From Streptococcus sp. oral taxon 431 (GTDB taxonomy: Bacteria > Bacillota > Bacilli > Lactobacillales > Streptococcaceae): a stretch of DNA of 64,000 bases. Of this stretch, positions 1-8,932 are shown piece after piece. Numbering within the stretch: position 1 is the first letter of the stretch; each line of letters begins with the position of its first letter. The position numbers and the translations under genes are program-made. The stretch lies in contig NZ_CP014264.1 of NCBI RefSeq assembly GCF_001553685.1, positions 1,000,001 through 1,064,000 on the forward strand. The letters run 5' to 3'. Under the pieces are notes generated by a model. It was not told where the DNA came from. It did no database searches and saw only the letters and a program-made list of their open reading frames with translations.

Positions 1-1241
1 TAGAGGTTCCAGAAGAGGTTTTGGTCACTTCAATGGAGACTCATCAACGCTACTTTGTAGTTCGTGACCTTGATGGAAATCTAAAACCAAACTTTATTTC
101 TGTTCGTAACGGAAATGCAGAGTATTTGGATAATGTCATCCGAGGAAATGAGAAAGTCTTAGTTGCGCGTCTTGAAGATGGTGAATTTTTCTGGCGTGAA
201 GACCAAAAATTGAAGATTGAAGATCTTGTAGCTAAATTATCACACGTAACCTTCCATGAAAAGATTGGTTCATTACGTGAACACATGATTCGTACAGGAC
301 AAATTGCTATCCTGCTAGCTGAAAAAGCTGGTCTATCAGTTGATGAAACTATTGACCTTGCTCGTGCTGTAGCTATTTATAAGTTTGACCTCTTGACTGG
401 TATGGTTGGTGAATTTGATGAGCTTCAAGGGATCATGGGTGAGAAATATGCTCTTCTTGCAGGTGAAAATGCTGCAGTGGCGCAAGCTATTCGTGAGCAT
501 TATCTTCCTGATTCAGCAGACGGTGCTCTTCCTGAATCTAAAGTTGGAGCAATACTTGCACTAGCCGATAAATTGGATACTCTTTTGTCCTTCTTCTCTG
601 TTGGCTTGATTCCATCTGGTTCAAATGACCCTTATGCTCTTCGTCGTGCAACACAAGGGATTGTCCGTATCTTGGAAGACTTTGGATGGAATATTCCAAT
701 GGACGAATTGATTGCTAGCCTTTATGCCTTATCATTTGATAGCCTAACTTACGATAATCAAGAAGAAGTGCTTAACTTCATCAAAGCTCGTGTTGATAAG
801 ATGATGGGTTCTACTGCAAAAGATATTAAGGAAGCTGTTCTTGCAAGTTCAAACTTTGTTGTTGCAGATATGATTGAAGCAGCAGAAGCCTTAACTGAAG
901 CTGCAAAAACTGAAAACTACAAATCATCAGTTGAATCATTATCTCGTGCCTTTAACCTAGCGGAAAAAGCAGAAGGCTCCGTCAAAGTTGATACTAGCCT
1001 CTTTGAAAATGAACAAGAAAAAGAACTAGTTCAAGCTGTCGAAAGTCTTGAATTGAAAGGTTCAGCTAACGATAAATTGACGCAACTATTTGCCCTTAGT
1101 CCTGTTATTGATGCTTTCTTTGACAATACTATGGTTATGGCAGAGGATGTTGATGTTAAGAATAATCGTCTAGCTATTCTAACTGAACTTGTGAATAAAG
1201 CGAAAACAGTCGCTGCTTTTAATCTTCTTAATACAAAATAG
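1..1241 (+). CDS. glyS: Glycine--tRNA ligase beta subunit, C-terminal part
   Basis: The reading frame is open from base 3 and enters from outside the window, so this is the last ~412 residues of a protein usually near 680 aa. It charges tRNA-Gly as the beta subunit of the bacterial alpha2beta2 synthetase in the cytoplasm. The visible part carries the family motif METHQRYF at its start, HD-like segments ([11 protein letters not shown]) and a helical DALR-type anticodon-binding region towards the end ([12 protein letters not shown]). A TTG at 21 is internal, not the true start. glyQ would be expected just upstream. Identification is by recognised sequence similarity and is firm. Confidence 0.93.
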   Translation, partial: EVPEEVLVTSMETHQRYFVVRDLDGNLKPNFISVRNGNAEYLDNVIRGNEKVLVARLEDGEFFWREDQKLKIEDLVAKLSHVTFHEKIGSLREHMIRTGQIAILLAEKAGLSVDETIDLARAVAIYKFDLLTGMVGEFDELQGIMGEKYALLAGENAAVAQAIREHYLPDSADGALPESKVGAILALADKLDTLLSFFSVGLIPSGSNDPYALRRATQGIVRILEDFGWNIPMDELIASLYALSFDSLTYDNQEEVLNFIKARVDKMMGSTAKDIKEAVLASSNFVVADMIEAAEALTEAAKTENYKSSVESLSRAFNLAEKAEGSVKVDTSLFENEQEKELVQAVESLELKGSANDKLTQLFALSPVIDAFFDNTMVMAEDVDVKNNRLAILTELVNKAKTVAAFNLLNTK

Positions 1242-1270
1242 AAATTAAAAAGTAGATTGGAGATCCAAAT

Positions 1271-1528
1271 ATGACACCAGAAAAAATCGCTCGTATTAAT
1301 GAGCTTGCGAAAAAGAAAAAAACAGAAGGCTTGACTGCAGAAGAAAAAGTAGAACAAGCTAAACTTCGTGAGGAATATATCGAAGGCTATCGTCGTTCAG
1401 TTCGTCATCACATTGAAGGAATCAAAATCGTAGATGAAGATGGAAATGATGTGACTCCTGAAAAACTTCGTCAGGTACAACGTGAAAAAGGTTTGCATGG
1501 CCGTAGTCTTGACGATCCAAATTCATAA
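1271..1528 (+). CDS. DUF896 / UPF0291 family small cytoplasmic protein
   Basis: 85 residues beginning [17 protein letters not shown], with the basic helix-turn-helix-like pattern [20 protein letters not shown] typical of the YnzC/DUF896 family. No enzymatic role is established for the family; YnzC of Bacillus is a small SOS-associated protein, but that function cannot be transferred from sequence alone. It starts 29 bases after glyS behind a weak GGAGATCCAAAT site and is followed by a terminator, so it is likely the last gene of the glyQS transcript. Linkage to glyS is also seen in pneumococcus, as I recall. Confidence 0.88.
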   Translation: MTPEKIARINELAKKKKTEGLTAEEKVEQAKLREEYIEGYRRSVRHHIEGIKIVDEDGNDVTPEKLRQVQREKGLHGRSLDDPNS

Positions 1529-1542
1529 GTTGAATAAATTAA

Positions 1543-1579
1543 ATACTCGGTTAGCGTATGCTAACCGAGTATTTGTTTT
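1543..1579 (+). terminator. Rho-independent terminator of the glyS-DUF896 transcript
   Basis: A perfect 13-bp stem (1543-1555 with 1560-1572, core CTCGGTTAGC) closes a GTAT loop and is followed by TTGTTTT. It lies 14 bases after the DUF896 stop. Confidence 0.92.
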
Positions 1580-1583
1580 AAAA

Positions 1584-1607
1584 AAAGGAACCTAAAGAGG
1601 TTCCTTT
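1584..1607 (-). terminator. Terminator of the minus-strand flavin operon
   Basis: Perfect 10-bp stem AAAGGAACCT / AGGTTCCTTT with a 4-base loop; read on the minus strand it is followed by a run of seven T. It sits beyond the BOX element, so transcripts of the FMN reductase gene should carry the BOX sequence in their 3' UTR before stopping here. Confidence 0.85.
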
Positions 1608-1620
1608 AGTATTAAATTTT

Positions 1621-1727
1621 ATACTCATCGAAAATCAAATTCAAACCACGTCAGCTTCACCTTGCCGTACTCAAGTACAGCCTGCGGCTAGCTTCCTAGT
1701 TTGCTCTTTGATTTTCATTGAGTATTA
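1621..1727 (-). repeat. BOX-type repeat (boxA-boxC, no boxB)
   Basis: About 107 bases with recognisable boxA (ACCACGTCAGCTTCACCTTG on plus) and boxC (CTGCGGCTAGCTTCCTAG and TTTGATTTTCATTGAGTAT), and terminal inverted ends ATACTC/GAGTAT. These are the hallmark dispersed repeats of mitis-group streptococci. The boxC end abuts and probably supplies the stop codon of the minus-strand FMN reductase (stop at 1725-1727). Confidence 0.85.
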
Positions 1728-2960
1728 GTTACTTGCACCAGAAGTAGCGTCTGCATCTCCATGGCCTCCGTCAGCTGAGTCAGAAGCACCAGAAGTAGCA
1801 TCGGCATCTCCGTGACCTCCAGCAGAAGCAAACGGACCGCTTCCTCCTACCAAGCGTTGACCTGTTTCTTTCAAGTACCAGTCAAGCCATGGTTGGAAGT
1901 TAAAGACAATTTCATTGATACCAGCATATGAACCATCAGGATAGTACATTGCTTGGTAGTTGTGAGTATTGATAACACCAGCAGGTGAACCTGGAACAAT
2001 GGTACGTACGTATTCTTGGTTACCGTTTCTAAGAGTTCCAATAACCCACTCAACATTTTTCATACGTGCTGGTGGAAGTGAACCGTGAACGGTTGACATA
2101 CGGCTACCAGATTGAGATGGTACACGTTTTGCAAACATTGTATCAGGATCTTGGTGAGCGTTGTTGTAGTAGAGGAATTGGTTGTTATCGTCAGCATATG
2201 TCAATTCAAAAGGCATAGCTTTCAAGAACATATCAATTTGGTTAACAGTCAAGATACCATGGTCAAGTTTAACATATGTATCACCTGAAACAGCACCTGT
2301 AATTTCAGCGACTTTTTCTACCCAGTTTGGATCGTCAGGATCAACTTCTGTAATAGTTGTAGCGATTGGTTTTCCACAATCCAAGTCTTCTGGTTCAATT
2401 GGTTTTGGTTTTTTCAATTTAGAAACGACTCCTACGTATTTGACAAAGTTATCTAAGCAAGTTTCAAGGAATTTAACAGTTCCTTCGTTGATGATGTTTC
2501 CATCAGCATCAAAAGCTTCTTTAGCTTTTCCAAGAAGGAATTCATTACCTGGAAGAGTATAGGCATTTACACCTGGAGCATCAAGAATCTTACGAAGGTG
2601 AACTTGCGCACGAGAAGTTCCTTGGTCGTAGTAAGAAGCACCCACGATCATCACTGGTTTGTTTTCAAATGGATGTACTTCATATGAAAGCCATTCAAGA
2701 ACTGACTTGAGTGAAGCAGAAATTGTATGGTTGTGCTCAGGAGTAGCAATAATCACACCATCAGCACGAGTAATTTTATTGTAAAGAAGGCGCAATTGGA
2801 AACTTTCGTCCCATTTTTCGTCTTGGTTAAACATTGGAACTTCATCGATTTCAAGAACTTCTAATTCAAATTTCAGTTTGAAATTACGACGGATGAATTC
2901 CAAGAGTTTGCGGTTATATGATTGGTCGTAGTTTGATCCAACAAGTCCAACAAATTTCAT
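1725..2960 (-). CDS. NADPH-dependent FMN reductase with PAS-like domain and two flavinylation-like motifs
   Basis: 411 residues. Residues ~1-185 are a flavodoxin-like NADPH-dependent FMN reductase domain (GSNYDQSYNRK phosphate loop, GVIIATPEHNHT, MIVGASYYDQG). Residues ~235-370 resemble the PAS_10/DUF438 PAS fold (MPFELTYADDNNQFLYY, then FNFQPWL at the end). The tail holds a 13-residue repeat (381-393 and 398-410), each copy containing DATSGAS, which fits the D-x-x-S/T-G-A-T/S consensus at which ApbE attaches FMN to Thr/Ser. An ApbE homologue is encoded in the same operon. I infer a cytoplasmic flavoprotein carrying covalent FMN that passes electrons from NAD(P)H to an unknown acceptor. Start chosen by GGAGATCGAAAG eight bases upstream. 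The acceptor is unknown. Confidence 0.85.
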   Translation of the reverse strand: MKFVGLVGSNYDQSYNRKLLEFIRRNFKLKFELEVLEIDEVPMFNQDEKWDESFQLRLLYNKITRADGVIIATPEHNHTISASLKSVLEWLSYEVHPFENKPVMIVGASYYDQGTSRAQVHLRKILDAPGVNAYTLPGNEFLLGKAKEAFDADGNIINEGTVKFLETCLDNFVKYVGVVSKLKKPKPIEPEDLDCGKPIATTITEVDPDDPNWVEKVAEITGAVSGDTYVKLDHGILTVNQIDMFLKAMPFELTYADDNNQFLYYNNAHQDPDTMFAKRVPSQSGSRMSTVHGSLPPARMKNVEWVIGTLRNGNQEYVRTIVPGSPAGVINTHNYQAMYYPDGSYAGINEIVFNFQPWLDWYLKETGQRLVGGSGPFASAGGHGDADATSGASDSADGGHGDADATSGASN

Positions 2961-2977
2961 TCTTTCGATCTCCTATC

Positions 2978-3583
2978 TTACAAATTTTCCCAGTCAAATT
3001 CTTCTGCATCTTTACGAAGAAGTTCTTGTGCATTACGCAATTTTTCTGTAATCTTGACAAAGATACGGAAGTCATCAAAGATGGCATCCAATTTCTTGAT
3101 AACATCAAGATCTACCAAGTCACCATTCTTATCGAATGCTTGAAGAGAATGAGAGAGCAAGAACTCATCTGGGAGAACATTTGCTTTAATTTCAGGCGCA
3201 TTTAGGATTTGACGGAGTTGCAATTGAGCACGTGAAGAACCGAGTGTACCGTATGAAGCACCTGTGATCATCACTGGTTTGTTAAGAAGTGGAAATACTC
3301 CATAAGAAATCCAAGCAAGAGCGCTCATAAGAACAGCAGGAATTGAGTGATCATATTCAGGAGTGCCGATAATTACACCATCAGCTGCTTCGATTTTTGC
3401 AACAATTTCTAAGGCTTCTGCAGGAATAAGTTTATCTGCAGGTTTGTTGAAGACTGGTAGGTCTTTAATTTCTACCAATTCGATTTCTGCTTTATCAGCA
3501 AAGTGTTTTTGCATATATTTAAGCAGTTGGCGGTTTGTGGAACGTTTAGAGTTAGTTCCTACAATAGCAATAAGTTTTAGCAT
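2978..3583 (-). CDS. NADPH-dependent FMN reductase (small paralogue)
   Basis: 201 residues from the preferred ATG at 3583, preceded by AGAAAGGAAAGCTC; an upstream in-frame ATG at 3607 has no good ribosome binding site. It has the single flavodoxin-like fold of the family: LIAIVGTNSKRSTNR (FMN phosphate loop), GVIIGTPEYDHS and MITGASYGTLGSSRAQ. It is a paralogue of the N-terminal domain of the next gene, which starts 17 bases downstream, and follows apbE by 34 bases, so the three are very likely one operon. It probably reduces FMN or another flavin/quinone with NADPH and may feed electrons to its larger partner. Confidence 0.87.
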   Translation of the reverse strand: MLKLIAIVGTNSKRSTNRQLLKYMQKHFADKAEIELVEIKDLPVFNKPADKLIPAEALEIVAKIEAADGVIIGTPEYDHSIPAVLMSALAWISYGVFPLLNKPVMITGASYGTLGSSRAQLQLRQILNAPEIKANVLPDEFLLSHSLQAFDKNGDLVDLDVIKKLDAIFDDFRIFVKITEKLRNAQELLRKDAEEFDWENL

Positions 3584-3617
3584 GAGCTTTCCTTTCTCTT
3601 TTTGCATTATTTATTAA

Positions 3618-4538
3618 TTATCTTTGGATACCGGATGAACAAGCGATATGTCCATCTTTATCAATAAGGATGGCTTCGATTCCATCGATATTTTCGATTT
3701 GCCACATGATAGAAGCGCTGCGCTCACCAAACAATCGTGTGGTCCATATCTCACCATCAACTGAGCGGTCAGATATAATCGTTAAACTAGCCAAATCCGT
3801 TTCAATAGGATAGCCAGTTTCACTATCGAAAATGTGATGATAATCCTTTCCATCAATTTTAAGATGCCGTTCATAAATTCCAGATGTAACAACTGACTTA
3901 CCAGTAATAGACAAGGTCATCAGGTGATTACCGCGTGGGTGATTAGGATCTTGAATACCGATTTGCCACGGTCGATCATCTTTTGATTGGTTGTTTCCAA
4001 TTGTGAGGATGTTTCCTCCAAGATTGATAAGAGCAGAAGTGACACCATTTTCTTTTAAGAAAGTAGCAACCTTATCTGCGCTATAGCCCTTTGCTAAACA
4101 ACCTAAGTCAATTTTCATCCCTTTTTTTTCTAAAAAAACAGTAGAATCAATTGAATCAAGCTTGATAAAACGGGGATCTATCAATGGTAAAACCGAAGAA
4201 ATTTCTTCAGGACTAGCAACTTTGGCATCGGCAAAACCGATACGCCAGGTTTGTACCAAGGGACCAATACTAATGTTGAGATGACTTCCAGGAGCTAGAC
4301 TGTGTTCTAATCCTAAAGAAATCAGTTCAAACAAATCAGGATGGACCTTAACTGGGGCAATTCCCGCCTGATAGTTAATTTCCATCAATTCCGATTCGGT
4401 ACTATTCGCATTAAATCGAAATTCAAGTTCCTTGAGCAAATCAAAAGCTTGACGGAGAAGATTATCCGCTTGTTCATGTACCAAGGAAATAGTAATCGTA
4501 GTTCCCATTAACCGTTCAGATAATGAACTGAGAGGCAA
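3618..4538 (-). CDS. apbE: ApbE-type FAD:protein FMN transferase (cytoplasmic form)
   Basis: Transfers FMN from FAD to a Thr/Ser of a target flavoprotein. Family motifs are visible: RLMGTTI near the start, a PLVQTWRIG segment, IDLGCLAKGYSADK, the glycine pair SALINLGGNI, VVTSGIYER, and HHIFDSETGYP. There is no signal peptide or lipobox, unlike secreted ApbE, so it should act in the cytoplasm. The start is uncertain. I prefer a TTG at 4538 preceded by GAAGGGAG (306 aa); a TTG at 4595 lacks a ribosome binding site, and an ATG at 4508 would begin at the MGTT motif. The likely substrate is the two DATSGAS motifs in the tail of the FMN reductase two genes downstream. Confidence 0.88.
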   Translation of the reverse strand: MPLSSLSERLMGTTITISLVHEQADNLLRQAFDLLKELEFRFNANSTESELMEINYQAGIAPVKVHPDLFELISLGLEHSLAPGSHLNISIGPLVQTWRIGFADAKVASPEEISSVLPLIDPRFIKLDSIDSTVFLEKKGMKIDLGCLAKGYSADKVATFLKENGVTSALINLGGNILTIGNNQSKDDRPWQIGIQDPNHPRGNHLMTLSITGKSVVTSGIYERHLKIDGKDYHHIFDSETGYPIETDLASLTIISDRSVDGEIWTTRLFGERSASIMWQIENIDGIEAILIDKDGHIACSSGIQR

Positions 4539-4627
4539 AAAATCAACTCCCTTCAAATCAATTGGAAATAGTTGTAAATCCAGATATGAAAGCAATCTGA
4601 AGATTTATATTTCATTTCCATATAAAT

Positions 4628-4656
4628 AGAATATCATAAAGTCAGCGTTTTCACAA
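4628..4656 (-). promoter_or_regulatory. Predicted promoter of the apbE-FMN reductase operon
   Basis: On the minus strand TTGTGA (-35) and TATTCT (-10) are 17 bases apart, with a TG one base before the -10. It would give an ~80-base 5' UTR to the TTG start at 4538. Confidence 0.5.
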
Positions 4657-4788
4657 ATTATTTTTTACAAAAAGTCAAGAAATATGCTTGAATAAATAAA
4701 AAATGTGCAAAAAACTTTGAAAAGATTGAAAATAAATTGATATATATTTCAAAAAAATTTCAAAAAAACAGTAAACTAGTCAAAAAAC

Positions 4789-4817
4789 TTGTAAACGCTC
4801 ACAGATAATGATATACT
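4789..4817 (+). promoter_or_regulatory. nox promoter with overlapping cre (CcpA) site
   Basis: TTGTAA (4789-4794), a 17-base spacer and TATACT (4812-4817), with TG at 4809-4810 giving an extended -10. The bases 4789-4803, TTGTAAACGCTCACA, satisfy every position of the cre consensus WTGNAANCGNWNNCW and overlap the -35 and spacer. CcpA bound here would be expected to repress by blocking polymerase. Confidence 0.7.
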
Positions 4818-4855
4818 AGAAAGGTAAATAAAAAATTAAAGGTAGGAATTATCTT

Positions 4856-6235
4856 ATGAGTAAAATTGTAGTCGTGGGTGCTAACCACGCTGGAACTGCT
4901 TGTATCAACACTATGTTGGACAATTTTGGAAGTGAAAATGAAATCGTTGTCTTTGACCAAAACTCAAACATTTCGTTCCTAGGATGTGGAATGGCTCTTT
5001 GGATTGGTGAGCAAATCGATGGTCCAGAAGGTCTCTTCTACTCAGATAAAGAAAAATTGGAAGCAAAAGGTGCTAAAGTTTATATGAACTCACCAGTTCT
5101 TTCAATTGACTATGATAATAAAGTTGTTACTGCTGAAGTTGATGGAAAAGAACACAAAGAATCATACGAAAAATTGATCTTTGCGACTGGTTCAACTCCA
5201 ATTTTACCACCAATCGAAGGTGTTGAAATTGTTAAAGGTAACCGCGAATTCAAAACAACTCTTGAAAATGTACAATTCGTTAAATTGTACCAAAACGCAG
5301 AAGAAGTTATCAATAAACTTGCTGACAAGAGCAAACACCTTGAGCGTATCGCTGTTGTCGGTGGTGGATACATCGGTGTTGAGCTTGCTGAAGCATTCGA
5401 ACGTCTTGGAAAAGAAGTTGTCCTTGTTGACATCGTAGACACAGTCTTAAACGGATACTACGACAAAGACTTCACTCAATTGATGGCTAAAAACTTGGAA
5501 GACCACAACATCCGCCTGGCACTTGGACAAACTGTTAAAGCTATCGAAGGTGACGGTAAAGTTGAACGCTTGATCACTGACAAAGAAACATTCGATGTTG
5601 ACATGGTTGTTCTTGCAGTTGGTTTCCGTCCTAACACAGCTCTTGCTGATGGCAAGATTGAACTTTTCCGCAACGGTGCCTTCCTTGTAGACAAGAAACA
5701 AGAAACATCACTTCCAGGAGTATTCGCTGTGGGTGACTGTGCGACTGTTTATGACAACGCTCGTAAAGACACTAGCTACATCGCTCTTGCATCAAATGCT
5801 GTACGTACTGGTATCGTAGGTGCTTACAATGCTTGTGGACATGAACTTGAAGGAATCGGTGTTCAAGGATCAAATGGTATCTCAATCTACGGTCTTCACA
5901 TGGTTTCAACTGGTTTGACTCTTGAAAAAGCTAAAGCTGCAGGCTACAATGCTGTTGAAACAGGCTTCAACGATCTTCAAAAACCAGAATTTATGAAACA
6001 TGACAACTATGAAGTAGCAATCAAGATTGTCTTTGATAAAGACAGCCGTGAAATCCTTGGTGCTCAAATGGTATCTCGTGATTCAGCAATCAGCATGGGA
6101 ATTCACATGTTCTCATTGGCTATCCAAGAACATGTTACAATTGAAAAATTGGCATTGACAGACCTATTCTTCTTGCCACACTTCAACAAACCATACAACT
6201 ACATCACAATGGCTGCACTTACAGCTGAAAAATAA
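4856..6235 (+). CDS. nox: NADH oxidase, water-forming
   Basis: 459 residues of the class III pyridine nucleotide-disulfide oxidoreductase family. It reduces O2 to water with NADH and so regenerates NAD+ and removes oxygen. Visible features: N-terminal FAD site [12 protein letters not shown] (5-16), the single redox cysteine C44 in [14 protein letters not shown]-binding [15 protein letters not shown], a second FAD motif FAVGDCATV, and a C-terminal dimerisation domain. The start follows AGGTAGGAATTATCTT. Single gene, with its own promoter and terminator, divergent from the flavin operon, so the two redox units may share regulation. The cre-like site suggests carbon control. Confidence 0.95.
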   Translation: MSKIVVVGANHAGTACINTMLDNFGSENEIVVFDQNSNISFLGCGMALWIGEQIDGPEGLFYSDKEKLEAKGAKVYMNSPVLSIDYDNKVVTAEVDGKEHKESYEKLIFATGSTPILPPIEGVEIVKGNREFKTTLENVQFVKLYQNAEEVINKLADKSKHLERIAVVGGGYIGVELAEAFERLGKEVVLVDIVDTVLNGYYDKDFTQLMAKNLEDHNIRLALGQTVKAIEGDGKVERLITDKETFDVDMVVLAVGFRPNTALADGKIELFRNGAFLVDKKQETSLPGVFAVGDCATVYDNARKDTSYIALASNAVRTGIVGAYNACGHELEGIGVQGSNGISIYGLHMVSTGLTLEKAKAAGYNAVETGFNDLQKPEFMKHDNYEVAIKIVFDKDSREILGAQMVSRDSAISMGIHMFSLAIQEHVTIEKLALTDLFFLPHFNKPYNYITMAALTAEK

Positions 6236-6243
6236 TAATTTGT

Positions 6244-6272
6244 AAAACGGAAGATTTGTTTCTTCCGTTTTT
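6244..6272 (+). terminator. nox terminator
   Basis: Ten-base stem AAAACGGAAG / CTTCCGTTTT with an 8-base loop and a T-rich tail, eight bases after the nox stop. Confidence 0.88.
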
Positions 6273-6280
6273 ATCATCAA

Positions 6281-6319
6281 AAAATAGTAACTTCAAATTC
6301 GAAGTTACTATTTTTGTTG
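6281..6319 (-). terminator. Second hairpin between nox and the YitT gene, likely bidirectional
   Basis: A 14-bp inverted repeat AAAATAGTAACTTC / GAAGTTACTATTTT around a 6-base loop. The ends are A/T runs on both strands, so it can terminate the minus-strand YitT gene (stop at 6328) and back up the nox terminator. Confidence 0.75.
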
Positions 6320-6327
6320 TCTATGTG

Positions 6328-7185
6328 TTAGGAATTTTCTTCTTTTACAAAGGTGAAGCCTTCTCCTAGAATTTCGTGAGCTTCAGTGATGGTAATAAAG
6401 GCTCTAGGATCGATCGTATGAATCAGTTCTTTCATCTTAATCATTTCATTTCTTGCTACGATACAGTAGATAATTTTTAAATCTTTTTGACTGTAGTAAC
6501 CTTGCCCTGATATGAAGGTGACACCTCGACCTAACTCTTCATTGATTTTATCTGCCACTTCCATAGGCTTTTGAGTGATAATCATAAAACCTTTGCCAGC
6601 ATATCCGCCTTCACCAATCAAGTCAATAACTCTAGAGACAATGAAGTCAAATAAAAGTGTATAGGTTACGAGACGAAGGTCTTGGAAGATAATTAAAATA
6701 AGCATTAGGATAAGAAAGTCTAGTGCAAAGAGTAATTTTCCAACGGAGATATTGGTGTACTTGTTTAGGATTCGAGCCACGATATCTGTTCCACCAGTCG
6801 TACCACCAGCATTGAAGATAACGCCTAGACCAAGTCCCAAAAGAACACCCGCAACCAAGGCAACGATAACTAGATCTCCCTCAAGATTAAAGCTGAGAGG
6901 AATCTTTTCAAAGATTGCTAGCCAAATGGATAAGGAAATAGTACCAAGCAGGCTGCTGTATAGGGTCTTTGCACCAAATATTTTCCAGGCTAAAATGAAT
7001 AATGGGATATTGATGATGAGGTTCATCACGGAGATAGGGATGTTAAAGAGATAATAGGTAATCAAGGTGATTCCCGTTGCTCCACCCTCGAATAAGTGGT
7101 GGGGCACAACAAAATACGTGAGTCCGAAGGCATAAATGGCAGCTCCGAATATAATGGTTAAAATAGATTTAATATGCCGTAGCAT
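6328..7185 (-). CDS. YitT family membrane protein (DUF161 + DUF2179)
   Basis: 285 residues from the ATG at 7185, chosen because GGGAGG lies eight bases upstream; an in-frame GTG nine bases earlier overlaps that site. About five transmembrane helices occupy residues 1-190 (FGAAIYAFGLTYFVVP, GVLLGLGLGVIFNAGG), with the family signature GGTTGGTDIVARIL. The C-terminal ~80 residues form the soluble DUF2179 domain (GRGVTFISGQGYYS, YCIVARNEMIKMKELI). Function in the membrane is not established. It may be co-transcribed with the upstream pavA gene, 61 bases away. Confidence 0.88.
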   Translation of the reverse strand: MLRHIKSILTIIFGAAIYAFGLTYFVVPHHLFEGGATGITLITYYLFNIPISVMNLIINIPLFILAWKIFGAKTLYSSLLGTISLSIWLAIFEKIPLSFNLEGDLVIVALVAGVLLGLGLGVIFNAGGTTGGTDIVARILNKYTNISVGKLLFALDFLILMLILIIFQDLRLVTYTLLFDFIVSRVIDLIGEGGYAGKGFMIITQKPMEVADKINEELGRGVTFISGQGYYSQKDLKIIYCIVARNEMIKMKELIHTIDPRAFITITEAHEILGEGFTFVKEENS

Positions 7186-7246
7186 TGAACGCACCTCCCA
7201 TTTTTAATTGAGTCTATAGCAGTAACAGTCCACCAGTATACAAGAC

Positions 7247-8902
7247 TTATTTGATTTTCATGGACTGAATTTTTTCAGGGTCGGGTGTAACACGGAGGGT
7301 CTTTTGCCCAGTATAGGTGACAAAACCAGGTTTTCCACCAGTTGGTTTGTTGAGTTTTTTAACTTCAATCATATCCACCTGAACGAGGTTGGAGAGACGT
7401 CCCTTAGAGAAGTAGGCTGCAAGTTCTGCAGCGTCTGTTTTAACCTCATCAGTAGGATTGAGATTGCCTGAAATAACAACGTGACTTCCAGGAATATCCT
7501 TAGCGTGAAACCAGAGTTCTTCTTTACGGGCCATTTTAAAGGTCAATTCCTCGTTTTGTAAGTTATTGCGCCCCACATAGATGATTGTTTTTCCATCACT
7601 AGCTAGATACTGCTCAGGTTTCTGTCGTTTCTGGATTTTTTCCCTTTGTCTTCTGCGGATAAATCCTGTTTGGATCAATTCTTCACGAATTTCAGCAATT
7701 TCATCGAGTCCGGCTTGATTGAGAACTGTCTCTACACTTTCCAGATAGAGAATGGTTGCCTTAGTTTCTTCAATCAGGTCAGTCAAGTATTTAACAGCCT
7801 CTTTTAATTTCTGATAGCGTTTGAAGTAGCGTTGAGCATTTTGGTTTGGCGTTAGTGCCTTATCAAGTGCAATCGTGATAGGCTGGTTGGTGTAGTAGTT
7901 TTCCAAAATGACCTGATCTTGGTCATTGGGAACTTGATGAAGGAAAGTGGTTAGTAACTCACCTTTTTGCCGAAATTCTTCTGCGTTTTCGGTAGCCAGA
8001 AGTTCTTTTTCTTGTTTCTTTAGTTTTTGCCGATTTTTTTGTAGTTCGTTTTCAACACGTCGAATGAGTTCGCTAGCCTGTTGTTTCACACGGTCACGTT
8101 CGGCTTTATCCTTGTAATAGACATCAAGAAGTTGAGATAAGCTTGAAAAATGTCCCTCAATTTTAGTTGAAAAAGGCACACAAGAAAAGGATTTATCTGT
8201 TAAGCAAGGTTTGGTTTCTTGTCCAAAGAAGTTCCGGAAAGTGGCTAGTTTATCATTAAGCAGTTGTTTTTCTAACTCGGTTGCTGTATCTCTTCCCAAA
8301 CCTTGAAAGAGGTTTTGAAGGTTTTTAGCTGTCAATTCTTGAGTTTGTAGGATTTCAAACAATTTTTCATCCTTGATGGTAAAAGGATTGAGAGCCTCTG
8401 TACTTGGAGGAGCAATATAAGTAGCGCCAGGTAATAAGGTACGGTAGCTATTTTGAGAGAAACCGATATGCTTGATAACTTCAAGGATTTTGTGACTAGA
8501 CTTATCTACAAGTAGAATATTACTGTGTTTGCCCATAATCTCGATGATGAGTGTGGCCTGGATATGGTCCCCAATCTCGTTTTTATTGGAAACCGTGATT
8601 TCCACGATACGATCATTTTCGATCTGCTCGATTGACTCAATAACTGCTCCTTGAAGGTACTTTCTTAATACCATAATAAAAGTAGATGGCTGAGCAGGAT
8701 TCTCAAAGGTTGACTCTGTTAACTGGATGCGCCCAAAAACTGGATGCGCAGAAAGGAGCAAACGATGACTTTTACGATTGCTACGGATTTGCAAGACCAG
8801 TTCTTGTTCAAAGGGTTGATTAATCTTTTGGATGCGACCATTTAGTAGTTCAGATCGCAATTCCTCAACCATGTGGTGTAAAAAAAATCCATCAAATGAC
8901 AT
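7247..8902 (-). CDS. rqcH: NFACT-family ribosome quality control protein RqcH / adhesin PavA
   Basis: 551 residues from the ATG at 8902, which has GAGGAGAG just upstream; an in-frame ATG at 8929 lacks one. The length equals that of pneumococcal PavA as I recall. Layout: NFACT-N (1-180, FDGFFLHHMVEELR, KINQPFEQELVLQIRS), helix-hairpin-helix and long coiled coil (~270-420, e.g. KQASELIRRVENELQK), then NFACT-R (430-540, WFHAKDIPGSHVVI). RqcH homologues bind stalled 50S subunits and recruit tRNA-Ala for C-terminal alanine tailing; streptococcal members are also reported as fibronectin-binding surface proteins although they have no signal peptide. Divergent from ybeY. Confidence 0.93.
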   Translation of the reverse strand: MSFDGFFLHHMVEELRSELLNGRIQKINQPFEQELVLQIRSNRKSHRLLLSAHPVFGRIQLTESTFENPAQPSTFIMVLRKYLQGAVIESIEQIENDRIVEITVSNKNEIGDHIQATLIIEIMGKHSNILLVDKSSHKILEVIKHIGFSQNSYRTLLPGATYIAPPSTEALNPFTIKDEKLFEILQTQELTAKNLQNLFQGLGRDTATELEKQLLNDKLATFRNFFGQETKPCLTDKSFSCVPFSTKIEGHFSSLSQLLDVYYKDKAERDRVKQQASELIRRVENELQKNRQKLKKQEKELLATENAEEFRQKGELLTTFLHQVPNDQDQVILENYYTNQPITIALDKALTPNQNAQRYFKRYQKLKEAVKYLTDLIEETKATILYLESVETVLNQAGLDEIAEIREELIQTGFIRRRQREKIQKRQKPEQYLASDGKTIIYVGRNNLQNEELTFKMARKEELWFHAKDIPGSHVVISGNLNPTDEVKTDAAELAAYFSKGRLSNLVQVDMIEVKKLNKPTGGKPGFVTYTGQKTLRVTPDPEKIQSMKIK

Positions 8903-8932
8903 GGTTCTCTCCTCGTGAATGTATTCCATAGT

